DNA of 64,000 bases, taken from NCBI RefSeq assembly GCF_029227915.1, contig NC_079882.1:24495001-24559000 (forward strand), written 5' to 3'. Both the position numbers and the translations under genes were made by a program. Of the stretch, positions 49,480-61,811 are shown piece by piece; the first letter of the stretch is position 1; the number at the start of each line of letters is the position of its first letter. Source of the stretch: Hydractinia symbiolongicarpus. Taxonomy: Eukaryota; Cnidaria; Hydrozoa; Anthoathecata; Hydractiniidae. The notes under the pieces are model-generated. The model worked only from the letters and a program-made list of their open reading frames with translations, had not been told where the DNA came from and did no database searches.

Positions 49480-49907
49480 TAATAAAGAGTTTTGGCATTG
49501 TTTTACAGCTGGATGCCCTTCCTAGCGCCAACCGTTCACAGACCGGACTGGGTGTTTTTTAAAGTGACACCATCACTATGTGGCATTTCATGGGACTTCC
49601 ACAATCGCCCCTTTAAACTAAGGTATGGTGGAGGACGTTCAACTCCTCTCTTGTCTCTTAAGGAGACCCTTCACCTAGGAGACCCTTCACCTAAGGAGAC
49701 CCTTCACCTAAACTATAAGAAATTTTAAAATATTTTTTTATTTCAACTTTAGGTCAAGGAAATTTGATTATCTGTTTTGTGTGCCTTGAAACATAATGCG
49801 CAGCGCACTTCATTTTGCTTAAAAATGCAAATACACTGCATTTTAGGAACTAAAAAAAACAAAGACCACAGTTTTGGTTTGAAAGAAAAATGTATGATAT
49901 AATGTAT

Positions 49908-49996
49908 AATAAATATATATATATATAGTAAATATATAGTAACCTTTGGTTATAATATATATATATATATAAATATAGAATATAACCAAAGTTAGT
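49908..49996. repeat. AT microsatellite inside an inverted repeat
   Basis: (AT)n runs at 49914-49927 and 49954-49972. The arms CTTTGGTTATA (49944) and TATAACCAAAG (49981) surround the second run and could extrude as a cruciform. Confidence 0.7.
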
Positions 49997-52009
49997 TAAA
50001 TATAACTGGACATTGGCATGCCCTTATTACAGACCGTACGTTTGATAGTGTATACCATGACACTTTATTACATAAATTACAAGCTATTGGTGCAACTGGT
50101 AACTGGCAACTTGCTAAAGTCTTAAATTAAACTACTATATATACTAATACAAAAACTGTTTGCAAGGGATAGTTTTACCATGCATTTCTTTTCACTAAAA
50201 AAATAAGCGAGAAACTTATATCTCAATTGCTAAATCACAAAATAGATAATTTGTTGTCACATGAATTGGTAATACACTATAGATTGACGGTAATATTATT
50301 CAATATTAGTGAATCCATTACATGGACAGTTTCAACTTTGAGGCCAAATAATTTGGAAATGTGTGGAAATAACTGATTTCATCTACTGCACTAAGATCAA
50401 AATAGAACCAAATTTTTAAAAATTGACCAACCTGTCTGTTTTGGAACGGAAGGTTGATTAAGCTTACCTAATTAATTTCTTAAAATAAGATTTTCTAAAA
50501 TCATGTCTTCATTAAATTATTGATCATTAAAACAAAATGTAGGGCATAGAGCGATAACACATATTTTGTGTTCAAACCTGAAAAATGTTTCGTGAAGGCA
50601 ATGTTGTTACTGTTCCTAATAAAAATTAACAATCAGAACCTTCAGATAATGAACTAACATTATCTATTTTTATTTTGCTTGCTCCATAAATAATAACCAG
50701 ACGAAGCTTGGAATCCGGCATGCCTCTGACTTGGGCTGAGACTCATGTCTATGTGTAGTTAAATTATGCATATGTAAATAAATAATTCTTTTAATTTAAA
50801 GAGAGATCACAAAAGTTATTCTATTGGAGTAAAAACAAAAATAAATAATAATATAAAAACTAATTAAATAAAAAAAAACAGAAAGACTTCTAACTAAAAT
50901 TTGATTTAAATGTATTTATAGATGTTTTTAATAAAGAAACAGGGTCAATGTTAAACCTAAAGTAATAAGTTTTTTGACATAAAAATGAACAAAACAACAA
51001 TTATCAATGTACAGAAGATCATTTTCTCTGGGTCTGGCCTATAGCACAGTACCTCGATTAGGGTTGTAGAATAAGGCACCTTATGACTTATCATTACAAT
51101 GAGGCACACCCTTTTACGAAACCCCATATTATCATGTATATTATTATTTTGCATACTATCTTTATCTTATGATTATTTGATTATTTGATACACATGTTAT
51201 TATCTGTTTATAGTGAAGTGAAAGTTAACCTTCAGATTGAACAAAAAAGAGAAATAAAACATCCTTCATGCATGAGAATAAATTAGTAAATAAGTAAACA
51301 GACAAGTATATAAATAAGAATTAGTGATAGATAAATAAATTTAGCAGTGAAATGTACCTTAAAAATAGAGAAAAGAAGAATGTTATTCAAGTATAAAGAG
51401 ATTTGGGTCATGCCTTTAGAAACTACTCTTAATATATGATCCATATGGACATACTATTGTAAGAGGCAATTCCCCTCTTTAGCTTGGGCAAGCATTTTGG
51501 TGTGATTATTATGTTATATGATTATGGGTAGCACACATTATCTGCCCTGCCTTACTTCGATTACTTTTCTTACCCGGCATCCCGTTTATTCCTAAAATTT
51601 ACAAATTGCAAATGATGTATGCAACAAATGTTTCATAAATACAAGATTCTCAATTATATGTAGCTAGAGGTATTTCTCATTTTGGAAAACACACACTGGT
51701 TACTTTTTTATCTTTTTTCCTTTGAGTTCATAAAGCTTACGGGGTTGACACTCTTTTTATAGAGTCAAGTTTTAGGAGATATGAGTCTTTTTGGTTAGAA
51801 TTTTAAAGCTTTTTTGAGATGACAGTATTTTTTCATCAAAAAATTGAGTGCATTTGAGATTTTTTAGGGAAAGCTGCGAGAGGAGACCAAATTATTTCTA
51901 TACACATGTAGCATATATATGCATTTTGAAAAGGCTCAAATAAAAACGTTAGAAAAATATAGTATCGCCATCGTATCAAACTAACCAGCGACCTCAACCG
52001 CCTCCAAAT
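49997..52009. other. Intergenic, AT-rich, nothing recognised
   Basis: Two kilobases without recognisable genes or strong repeats. Confidence 0.5.
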
Positions 52010-52014
52010 ATATA

Positions 52015-52560
52015 TTCCGAATGTCCTGAGTCTTTCGGGACAAATCCGGGTACAAGTGTTCCATTCGGAGTGTGCAGCTATACAGAGTACGGCTGCGTAT
52101 AGGCATGCGTATTCGGAGTACAATTTCGTATAGCGACATGTTTACTCCGTATAGACGGAGAAATATTTAGTACAAAAACCTGTGAGCGGCGCAGACAGCT
52201 TTAAGAGTATAATGCCGACACTGCCTTGGCTAGACATTAGCGAATGAGCATAAGCGTCGAAGTTTATTCTGGGCTATTCCAGTTTAAAATCGTGCCTAAA
52301 ACAGGCAAATAATTTGTGTAAGAAGAAAAAAGTCTAAAATATTAGACAAACATTATGCAGAGTGTACCAATTAGTATTAGTAGAACTGTCAGTTGTCAAC
52401 TTTTTTTGGAAATAGTTTAAAACAGTCATATATTTGCAATATTTCACTTTAAGAACATTCGTTGACAGACTCCGTATAGCTAAACCAAACTCCGCATAGC
52501 AACTATACGGAGTATTTCTCCGTATATAAACCACACTCCGTACGTCACACAAGTCCCACT
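52015..52560. repeat. Cluster of inverted ACTCCGTATA-type motifs
   Basis: Motifs of the form (A/T)CTCCGTATA and its complement TATACGGAGT recur at about 52070, 52110, 52143, 52470, 52488, 52503-52528 and 52541. They are concentrated at the two ends of this 0.5-kb segment, suggesting a MITE with complex inverted ends. No coding region is seen. Confidence 0.45.
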
Positions 52561-52573
52561 ATTCCTAACCATA

Positions 52574-52706
52574 CTAGTCGTTGCCCGTGGAAAAATCCAC
52601 GGGTTCGGCCGTCCTTTATATTTACCCGTAGCAACAAAGTGGATAAAATATATCGCATTTGATATTCGTGCGCATTTTAAAAATTTCGTGGCACAGACAG
52701 ACAGAT
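52574..52706 (-). mobile_element. Non-autonomous Helitron, copy 3 (5' end unclear)
   Basis: The minus strand ends with the hairpin CCCGTGGA/TCCACGGG and CTAG followed by T at 52573. The interior matches copy 2 (AAATTTTTAAAATGCGCAC, GCGATATATTTT). The TCTATATTA-type start is not recognisable. Confidence 0.7.
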
Positions 52707-52969
52707 GGTCAGGTTGGCTATGAATAGGCTTCCTCGCGGATTAAAAGGACCAAGACTATTCAATAATTTCTGAGATCTAAAAGTGTCCGACCATGACGGA
52801 AATCTATCGGATGTTTTGTCTGACGAGTCTCCAAACATTATTTCGAGGGCTGCCATCACGCTACAAAATGGATTTTATAGGTTGATTTTGAAAACCCAAT
52901 ATTTATTTTTCAGGCTTGCGATTAATCGCACGGCTGAAACGATTTAGGCGTGTTTCCCGAAAAGGACTA

Positions 52970-53518
52970 AGTAGACGTCCGTAATTCGAAAACGCAAGGG
53001 ACACTAAATTATATGTTCGAATTAACGAATGTTCGGATTATTATCGAAAGTTCAGACAAAAACAAGAATTTTAATAAACGTTTAAAGGTTTTATGCTAAT
53101 ACAACTTTATTACAACTTTACTACAACTTTTTATAAAAATCTTTTACCGTTGTTTGCTTGGCGATGGGCAAGGCCTCCAAATTCCTTGTAAACTTCATTT
53201 TATTAGAAATGCCAATTTAATTAATAAATTAAAAGGAATTTTGCGACCATTGATGCAATAAAAATGAATAAAAATGAAAACATTTTTTTTTTATTTTCCC
53301 ATAAGTTTAATTATCGATACACAAAATTTCGAATTAACGAGCATAATGCAGCCTTGGGACTAAAAAATTGTTCGAATTAGCGAAATGTTCGAAATAGCGG
53401 AGTTCGAATTAAGCAGCTCAAAAAGACTTTTTTAAACCAAACTCAAGGGACTTGGCAATTTGTTTGAAATAACGGAAAGTTCGAATTAAGCGGTATTCGA
53501 ATTAACGGACGTCTACTG
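52970..53518. mobile_element. TA-flanked MITE, pogo/Tigger-like
   Basis: Left end AGTAGACGTCCGTAATTCGAA; right end TTCGAATTAACGGACGTCTACTG is its reverse complement apart from single-base gaps. TA flanks both ends (52968-52969, 53519-53520). Copies of TTCGAATTA recur inside near both ends. No transposase. The CAGTAGACGTCCGTTAATTCGAA style of end is familiar from pogo/Tigger-type elements, though that class label is inference. Confidence 0.7.
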
Positions 53519-54036
53519 TACGTCTACTGTAAAAATAAAAATAAAATATTTCCAAAAAAAGTCTTGTCAATGTCACTTTGTCCTGTTTGACAAGTGCTCA
53601 TATTAACTCTTTTACTGTTGTTCTCAAAATAAATGCTTTCTTAGTTGTATGAATATGGGATTATGTATGTGGCAGTGACAAAAAGTCATCATATAATGTT
53701 GACATGCATACTGTGTATTTTGCAGAGCAGAATATTGGTAATTTACAGACTGGAATATTTGTAATTTCCTATTTCTCTACTTTTACTGCCATATGATGAT
53801 GTCATCGGTCATTTTCTCCCATGTTAATTCAAATTTCTTTATTGAGTAGCTACTGACATAAGTGCTAACAGATATACCAAGTTGTATTCCATGACAGCTA
53901 CTTACACTAAGGTTCTCAAATATAGATTTTTTAAAGAAAATACTTGAAGATTTAAATTCTGATCGATTTCCATTTTTTCCTTAGAGAAATCCTTTGTCTT
54001 TATACCACCTGTTAATGTTTCTAATAATATATCACA

Positions 54037-54170
54037 CTAGTCGTTAGCCCGTGGAAAAATCCACGGGTTCGCCCGTCCTTTTTATACCGCATTGCGTTCG
54101 TCTCGCTAGCAGCTAAGCTACCATTTTGCGTGGCAGACAGACGGACGGACTACGGGTATTTTAATATAGA
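54037..54170 (-). mobile_element. Non-autonomous Helitron, copy 4 (cleanest ends)
   Basis: Minus strand: host A, then TCTATATTAAAATACCCG at 54170, ending with the hairpin and CTAACGACTAG at 54037, then host T. It is 134 bp, co-linear with copy 1, and fits the A/T target rule at both ends. Confidence 0.85.
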
Positions 54171-54420
54171 TTCTCATATTACTTTTTTAAGGACTAGTAC
54201 TGTAAATAGTTTTTAAAAAGATACAAAACCGAGAATTTCCAAGAAAGACATATCTTCTTCAACCATTGTCTCATTATGACGTCACCACTTCCTGTGATGA
54301 CATGTGAACCTAAATATTTATTATATATATCACTAATTAAGCCGCAGCATATAGATGCTTCTTTGTGCCAAGTTTCGTCAACCAAACTGAACAAAAGTTA
54401 CAGCCCGCCAAAAATGAGAT

Positions 54421-54788
54421 ATTAGTTCGAGTTAAGGCGATTTTTTCTTCAGACTTTATAAAATTTACAAATGCTACAATCTAGTAAGTCTTCACTGAAA
54501 GAAATTGAAGATCCTTTTCTTTTATCATATTGCTATCAAAAGTAACATTATGGCTCATTTGTAAAAAAACAGCTTTTTCGAAATTTCTGTGTACATTACA
54601 TACCAGTATTCATTTTTTTAAACATTATTTCCTACTTAGACACTAAAATGTTCGAGTTATCGGGGGTTCGAGTTAACGAGTAGTTTTTATAAGGAAATAA
54701 TAAGAAACGTCCAAGGTACCGTAGAACACAGTTTGAGCTAATAAAAGTTTGAGTAAACCGGTGTTCGAGTTACCGGACGTCAACTGTA
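54421..54788. repeat. Fragment related to the TA-flanked MITE
   Basis: Repeated TTCGAGTTA(A/C)CG motifs (54427, 54652, 54668, 54760) and an end GTTACCGGACGTCAACTGTA resemble the right end of the element at 52970-53518, with CAACTG in place of CTACTG. No left end was recognised. Confidence 0.4.
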
Positions 54789-56127
54789 TCTTTTTTGTGA
54801 AATATTTTAGAAATAAAAAGATTCGACACTTTTACTGGTATAAATACTTTAGTGAGGCTTCCGCTTTGCTAAATCAAGAAACAACAAAGAACATCATTCA
54901 AATCCTTTCTTTTGCTGTGTTAAACTAGACCCTGATCCTGAGTGATCTTGTACTTACCGTCGGCATGATAAGCGACTTTCGTCAAATCTAAAGATAGATA
55001 GATTTTTGAACAAAGGGCTTAATATAACCCAAACTGTTAGAAAAAGAGAGGTTTAAACTTCTCTTATAAAGAGAAGAAGATAGATGTTATCATAGGTATT
55101 ATCATGTTAAGCCGTTACCATAATACATAAATGCTTCATTGTTATATTAAATGAATAGCAATGTATCGCTACAACCCCTATCCTGGTGGTTACCTAGAGC
55201 GCCTGACAGCAAAGGATCTTGCGAAGCAGCAGATCATCATCGATCAACATTGAAGGCTTTTTGATGTACAGCTTGAAAACATCTTTAGACTACGAGATCC
55301 CCCTTACTATAGACAGTCTCATCAGGCAGTGGTCTGTGCATCTTTCTCCTTATGGCGAGTTTGAGTGCATTTTGCCATGTTTTGTGCTATATTTGCATGC
55401 GGTATATCTATGGAATAAATGCTCTTGTCGCAGCCTATGGTTCGAGCCATCTACTTGTTCCATACATACCTACAGATGCACAAGATCTTGTCGGAGCTTG
55501 AGGTTTACTACCTGGCTCAGAACGACTTCAGTGTGTGAACAACCCTTTTAACCAGCAAAAACCACAGCCGTTTGCCAGCGAATTCAGAGTGAATGATATG
55601 AATCTACCTATTGGGATAGTTTTAAATTTTAACAACAAAGTCTTGATCGACCAGGAGAATTTCTAGATTGGTAAAAACTCTATGGTCAATACAACATCTC
55701 GCCCGACGACTCAGCGTGAAGAGGTCTCTCTTATACGTAAAACAGCGAGAACGTCACCAGCTTATGATTGAAGGCAAGCGAAATACGACGAGAATAAAAC
55801 TGTATTAATTACAACAGGCGTAGGACTTACTGTCACGTATTTGTGTGATTATGCATCACACCAAAGCGATTTTTTCAGGATTTTTTAGTTTTCCCTCTTC
55901 TAGATGCCTGTGGAGATCGTCGATCTTTGACCTGTTGAGCTTCTCCTTAGGACCACGCTGTTGGTCTCCTGAATAAACTTTTCCTCCGTTGTTATAGTAC
56001 AACTTGTACCAGGTCCGCTGAATTCCTTCTTATCTGGCTGATCATGCGTGTCATCTCTATCTTCTTCAGGCCAAAGTCTCCTTCGAAGACTTGATTAATT
56101 GGCGTTTATTCTATTGTATAAATACAC

Positions 56128-56680
56128 ATGAGCAATATATTCGCAAAGAAGCTTGATATTTATACGAAGATAAAAACCATGATGTCGATGAAAGGTAAAC
56201 GGCAGCGTTTTAAGGTTAGCCATGTGCCTTCTATCATTAATCCGAACGAAGAGCTCTTCGAGGACGTCCCGATCATGGGGCATAATTATGTCATTTTTCC
56301 AGTGATTTTCAGTCTGCTGTTCGATCGAGAATTGACCCGTATGACTCTACCTTTCTAGAGAATACTATGCAGGAAAGTGATCACCATAAAGAAAGACGAT
56401 ACGAACTACAGTTTGCAGATAGACACTCCTATCAAATCCTTAAAATATGTCCTTCTCCTATTTGTAGATCTTGCCAAACGTAAACCTTATAGTGGCACGA
56501 ACTAAGCATTCTATTATCCTAAGATCAAGAAAACCGTGGAAAACCGCTATAACCGTTAAAGAAAACCCAAATAATCTTTACTCATATTCGATGCTTGCAA
56601 AGGATCACTTTGAGGAATCTTTTTGGAAGCCATACCTCCAAAGTTACCATTAAGAACGATATGAACGAGAATTATGCACC
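56128..56680 (+). pseudogene. Capsid-protein-like remnant of a Polinton-type element
   Basis: A 76-codon open stretch ends at 56356-56358, and coding-like sequence continues in other frames. The piece around 56433-56478 reads SLKYVLLLFVDLAK, followed by a broken stretch around FYYPKIKK. I associate these with the C-terminal part of Polinton-like major capsid proteins from memory of the family. Several stops and shifts break it, and it cannot be functional. Confidence 0.4.
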
Positions 56681-56949
56681 ATTTGTTGACTTCAGATCAG
56701 TACATGATAACAAACTTTACGGTAGCAGACACCTCAACAACACACCAGTGACGGAATAACCTAACACATCACCAAAAAAGCTGATGACACGGAAATATTC
56801 GATGCTATGTCTACCTCCTGTCAGATGCTTAATTGAACGTTTTATACGAAAGGTTTTCTAGTCTAAAATACTAATAATAAAGCAGCATCTTATTATTATT
56901 ACTATTAAAGAATAAATCAAGAAATCGTCACTCTTAGCTGATGAGGATA

Positions 56950-57262
56950 CTCATTTTATCGTCGATGACATGATAGCTGATCAGAACCTTGGTAAATGAA
57001 GACAATCGCTTTTAGAACTGCCCATCTCTGGATCACATCGCAAGCATTTTTTATGGCTTTTAACACAGTCTTTTACAGTTCTTTCCAAGAACCTTTGGTA
57101 CTTTCCCTCTGGTACTTTCACGAGAGACGAGACATAAAGCTGATTGATGAATATGATATGATCGATAATTGGAAGAACATCAAGACCCAGCTCAAGAAGT
57201 CAAGATATGTATGTTTATACGTAAGATTAGAACATCCTAGGGAGTATGAGATTATTGAGTAA
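56950..57262 (+). pseudogene. FtsK/HerA-type packaging-ATPase-like remnant
   Basis: One frame shows FIVDDMIADQ (hydrophobics then DD, like a Walker B strand) and LWLLTQS (sensor-like Gln/Ser), before TGA and TAA stops. After a frameshift, another frame continues to 57262 and ends HPREYEI. The order fits the C-terminal half of A32-like packaging ATPases of Polintons. The Walker A part is not visible. Confidence 0.45.
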
Positions 57263-57494
57263 GAAGTGTCTCAAGAGGTGCCTCAATAACTACTCACGAA
57301 AACTCTCCTTCCCCAAAAAATTATATTTCCAAAATTTATATAATACATATTATTACTGGGAAATATATTGAAAGTTTGTATGATGATAAATTTAGAATTT
57401 AGTTCAGTTGTAAATATATTGAAAGTTTTTTAGGCATTATTAGTATCAAAACGACTGACATTATATTACGGTTAATCACTATCAACAAACCCAC

Positions 57495-57818
57495 GTGTCA
57501 TTTGGATTTATTGATAGTCATCAAGAGAAAAACAATGAGGGTTTATTTATAGCGATAGAAGTTATAGTTGTAGAAATGATCGATCAAACAGATGCTACAA
57601 TAAAAAAAAACAGATATACTATTTTTGGCAGTAAAGTGATAACACTTGAAGATGAGATTATTTTAAAGGATACAAGAAATAAAAGGGGTACAGAACCGCT
57701 GTTGGTTTTCGACTTTACTGACCTACACGAAAGTCAAGCTGATGGCGGCGAAAAACAAAAATGGCTATTTTTCCGGCATGTATGTAATTTACAGACTCGA
57801 ACATATAGATATATCTAG
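57495..57818 (+). other. Open reading frame of unknown function next to the Polinton-like remnant
   Basis: 107 codons, largely polar with a Lys/Glu/Asp-rich middle (TIFGSKVITLEDEIILKD). I do not recognise a family. Its place 230 bp after the ATPase-like remnant suggests it may belong to the same element, but it is otherwise anonymous. Confidence 0.25.
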
Positions 57819-58129
57819 AATTTTTATCTTCTCCATCCTTGGTCATGTTTTCATCCAGAATGAGTCTTGCTATAATATTTCTTTGTAATATACTTTTCGA
57901 AAAAAAATATTGAACCAGCGAGCAAAGTGCGCTGGTCTGTTCATTGCGCAAAACGCGTTTGCCGGATTTTTAATATATGCGCGGGATATACGGAATGTGA
58001 GCATTTTAAGGCAAGCAAGAAGTTATTAATAGACTAGAATGTTTGTACAGAGCAAAGTTCAAACCATTATTATTAGCAATGCGAAAAGCCTCATTATAGG
58101 TATTTAGCATTTTTGATACGTATATATAC

Positions 58130-58580
58130 CTACACCATTCTCGTCGCCAGAGCTCTTTCAGATTAAAACTTCGAACTCAAAGAGGTCTGGGGTCGAGAAT
58201 GTACCTACACCACTCTTATACGCATGATCTGGAGGTACTTCAACATCCTTAGGAACTTGCATCAAGTGTCCAGAAACGAAATTACGTAGTAAGGCACACG
58301 ATAGCAAATGATGTTATGATACGATTAAGTCTATAGGTTTTCCTGCTCCAGCAAGCGTCTGTTGCACGTCTTCTCTGGTAACTATAGTCTTCCGGCTTGT
58401 AGCAGGTACAGGTAAATACCAACTTCGGATAAAGGCTTTTCATCAGGGTACTGTTCACTCTTAGTAAGTCGCACTTCGTCGAGCTTGATGCCCTTTAAAG
58501 GCGTCATGTCGATCATCTGAGTCTTTGTGTTGTTTAGGAGTACTAATTTTCGCGGGTATTTATTTTCGCAAGTCAAAAAA
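58130..58580 (-). other. Coding-like remnant, unknown family
   Basis: On the minus strand an open stretch (58576-58382) includes PLKGIKLDEVRLTKSEQYPD, then breaks. More coding-like sequence follows in shifted frames to about 58130. It could be another gene of the Polinton-like element; no motif proves it. Confidence 0.2.
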
Positions 58581-58705
58581 AAGTTGTACTACGCGGGTAA
58601 TAATTTTCACGAATGGAAGAAATTTTGATTTTTCGCGAGTACTAATTTTCACGAATTGTTCGTATTTCGAATTTTCGTGGGAATTAATTTTTCGCGGAAG
58701 TAGAC
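58535..58705. repeat. Degenerate tandem repeat of a TACTAATTTTCGCG-type unit
   Basis: Four to five units of about 35-45 bp, each with (T)ACTAATTTTCGCG or the ACGAAT variant. Similar single motifs occur at 21715-21735 and 23880-23935, so the unit is dispersed. Confidence 0.6.
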
Positions 58706-59119
58706 TTTAAATAAAAAAATGTAATTTACTAACTTTGCATTCCACGAGAAACCTTCCGAAATAGAAAATTGAAGCAATTAAAGCACATGTTCTAACAAAA
58801 TTGCCACTTTCTTACTAACCATAAGCCATAGTCAAATGCATCAAACGCATTTCCATCATCACTTGATTCTGGTGCTAAATAATTATCAGAATCACCATCA
58901 GGTTCCCATTCTCAGTCGGAGTCATCTTCTTTTCTGGATTTTCTCGCGAAAACAATCAAGTTCTTCTGGAAAAAGGGTCAATAAACTCAGGTTTTCACGT
59001 AACAGGAGAGATTCAATCAGAGGGCATATATCTGCAAATAGTTGTATGCAATTATTCTTGAAATTGACTAAACTTAAACTTTTTTATATACATATAACCA
59101 TTTTTGCTGTTGTTTTTTT

Positions 59120-60189
59120 TTGAATTTCCGCGCCCGAAGGCGTAGGAAATTCTTTAAAACCGTCGTTTTTTTCTTTCGGAGCATTTTTTGAGAAAAAATC
59201 GACCCTGGGATTTCACGTTGGTCGGTCACAGATGTAAACTTCGTACCCAAGCTCCTTAACTACTGGGAAGTCTAGTATTGACGCTTCAGGCCAAAATTGG
59301 TATTTGTTTTCGACAAAATTTGGCACAGTTAACAAAAAAAGTATGCTGAACATAATGGTGACATAATAATTTTGATTTCTTGTTACCTAAATGTCATTTT
59401 AGGCCAAAATTCGTCCAAAAATTAAAACTACTTTATTTTTGACAAATTTTGGCACAATTAACAAAAAAAGTATGGTGAACATGATGGTGACATCTAATAT
59501 TTTTTTTTTTGCCACCTTAAATGTCATTTTAGGCCAAAATTGGTCCAAAAATTAAAACTACTTCATTTTCAACAAAAATTGGCAAAGTTAACAAAAAAAG
59601 TATGCTGAACATAATGGTGACATCAAAATTTTGATTTTTGTCACCTAAATGCCATTTTAGGCCAAAATTGGTCCAAAAATTAAAACCACTTCATTTTCGG
59701 CTAAATCTGGCACAGTTAACAAATAAAGTATGCTGAAAATGATGATGGTACAAAAGTTTGATTTTTCGTCACCTAAATGTCATTTCAGGTCAAAATTTAT
59801 CCAAAAATTACAACTGTTTTTTTTTTTGACAAAAATTGACACAGTTAATAAAAAAAGTATGCTGAAAATGATGGTCACATCAAAATTTTTCATGTTTTGT
59901 CAAATAATGCCATTTAAGACCATAAACGTTTCAATCGCAAGACTTTCAACCATGAATGATAGGCTGTATTTTTTGTTAGCAATTTCTTTGAAAATGTGAG
60001 TTTACTATGACACGTTTCGTTTTTTTTGCGTTTGTTGTAAGATATAATGTCGCTTGCGTGCTTTATCTTCAGAGGTTCATGCACCAAACCCCTTCGAATG
60101 TTTGGCACAATAACACAACGAATTAGCAGGTTTTCATCAAATATTTTGGTAGCATGTGGAAATTCTTAGAGCCCCCAGGGCTTCTTGTT
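59120..60189 (+). mobile_element. Non-autonomous element with terminal hairpins and ~129-bp tandem array, copy 2
   Basis: Same left hairpin (59122-59152) and right hairpin (about 60168-60187) as copy 1 at 1874-3323. Here only five cores are present (59289, 59402, 59532, 59660, 59788). The single-copy parts on both sides are nearly identical to copy 1, so array length varies while the ends stay fixed. Confidence 0.75.
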
Positions 60190-61589
60190 ATTATTTTAAA
60201 AAAACCTTTAAAATTTAAACGTTCTTGATCATTTTTGTCTGGAAATTGGTCAAAAAGTGACGAAATTAAAAAGTTTAGTTGGCAAAGAGTGACTAAATTC
60301 TGTCCAAGTGATTAATATTTTTGCCGATATTTTATTTTTGCCGAATAATTTTTTTGCCGATTTTTTTTTTTAACCGACAAGGTATGAGAATTATTCAGAT
60401 TTTTGTTGCAAAGTATTAAAAAGAGTTCCAATTCGTGTTTCTTTCTAGTTATATCGCAGTTGTCTGTTTCCCAATTTTTCTGCATTGCATAAAAATAAGA
60501 GAAAAATATGCCCGGGTCGTGCGTCACCCGTGCAATTTTGTTCGTGTAAATATACCTAAACCCTGGCAACAAGGTTGTGTGGTCCAAGCGCGCCAGGTCT
60601 TGCTTTTATTCCAGTTCCAGACTTAAAATGAACAAACAAAGTCGGAGAAAGAGGAGGGAAGTGAAAAGATAAAGTTATGTAATGTCAGTTATAGCAGCTA
60701 ATATTTTTATTCAAAGGTCAAGTTATTGCGATGCTAAAGTTACATAATGTTAGAGACATAAAGTTATATAAAATGTCAGGTAAAACCTAAAATATTTTAG
60801 TTTAATCACACATTTGAAATATTTCCACGGATTACGATTTCTAGTTTAGTTTCTTTCACGAATGACATATGTGATGGTAAGCACTTTTAGTAGCTATCTT
60901 GTTAAACTTTGCAAACTTTTCCGGGTGTAGTTCCATTTGAATTAGATAAAGCTGAAATTTTGTGCATTGATACCTCAATTGGGTAAGTGCTACCCGGTCA
61001 GGTAAAACATACCCAATCGAGTCGCTGCAACATGTGATGATCCAATCAGGTAATTCTGTCTTGGATCTTCTGCAATCACCCTGGCATACTATTGCCCGAT
61101 CAAGTTATTGTATGTTTCTTTTCATCCTGGTTTAACTTACTACACTATAATGACATCATAAATACTCTTTTGTGCTTAATTGTAGGGGAGGGGGCGAATC
61201 ATTTTATAATGTTCACTAGTGTTAGTAGTTACTTTCTTTCTGAATTTCGCTCGGGCTCTACGGCGCTGTCGTTCTCCAGCAGCCATGTTTTCCCTTCTCA
61301 CCAAGAATGAAAGTTAAATTCTAAACACAACAGCAAACACAGACTGGCTGACCAAAACTCGTTAAAAACAAAACTTCTCAACATTCTGAAACTGCATTTT
61401 TTTAATAGAGGTGAAGTGATTTAAATGTTTTGGAACGAATTTATTATTACTTAGGTACTATTCACATGATAGAAATTACAGTGCAAGGTCTTTATTTTAC
61501 TTAATCAAAACACAAACTTCACCGTTAAACTGCACTGCCAGGTATTCTCTTTAAATAGCTTTTGAATAAGACAAAAAAAACTACCGCCT
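60190..61589. other. Intergenic, AT-rich
   Basis: A few TTTTGCCGA repeats lie near 60320-60370. No gene was recognised. Confidence 0.5.
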
Positions 61590-61800
61590 CATTTTAGATT
61601 AGTGGTTATAGCTCTCGTACTCTGTGCGGGAGACCGGGGTTCGATTCCTCTTGACAGCGTTTCAACATGGGCGAGTGAATGTTACCATGGCCCTGGGTTA
61701 ACCCAAGCTATGTGAGGGAATTTGGGGAGATGGCACACTGTGTGGGCCGTTGGATGTTGCCGGGAGTTGTCTGATTTTTTAAAAAATCTACGGCGCCATT
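61590..61800 (+). repeat. tRNA-derived SINE
   Basis: TTAGTGGTTATAGC (A box) and GGGTTCGATTCC (perfect B box) are 32 bp apart, and the head can be aligned to a tRNA. A body of about 140 bp follows, shared with 16912-17010. It directly abuts the second LINE copy. No 3' acceptor stem is present, so it is not a tRNA gene. Confidence 0.65.
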
Positions 61801-61811
61801 CAGTAAGAACA

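Larger units (their letters stand above)
46294..49600 (-). mobile_element. RTE-like non-LTR retrotransposon (LINE), nearly full length, copy 1
   Basis: On the minus strand an AP-endonuclease region (from about 49479) is followed by reverse transcriptase and a long C-terminal domain ending at 46319, then a short (GATG)-like tail at 46311-46294. CFDP2-like endonuclease motifs and a microsatellite tail point to the RTE group. A 15-bp AT-rich identity (46251-46265 and 49721-49735) may be chance or a target duplication. Three tandem GGAGACCCTTCACCTA-like units lie just outside, at about 49664-49712. The element is inactivated by one 31-nt deletion at 48050/48051. Confidence 0.85.
55090..57300 (+). 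mobile_element. Decayed Polinton/Maverick-like (adintovirus-like) remnant
   Basis: This segment has a more protein-like composition than its surroundings, but all frames are broken by stops and frameshifts. Two parts recall virion genes of Polintons: a capsid-like stretch around 56400-56680 and a packaging-ATPase-like stretch around 56950-57262. An anonymous frame ends with a hydrophobic stretch near 55810-55850, and a minus-strand coding-like stretch lies at 55860-56100. No integrase, polymerase B or terminal inverted repeats were found, so this is a fragment. Confidence 0.5.

Noticed and set aside
46251-49735. 15-bp target-site duplication around LINE copy 1
   Set aside because: The identical AATTTTAAAATATTT words are low complexity and not directly adjacent to the 3' tail; kept only as a remark.
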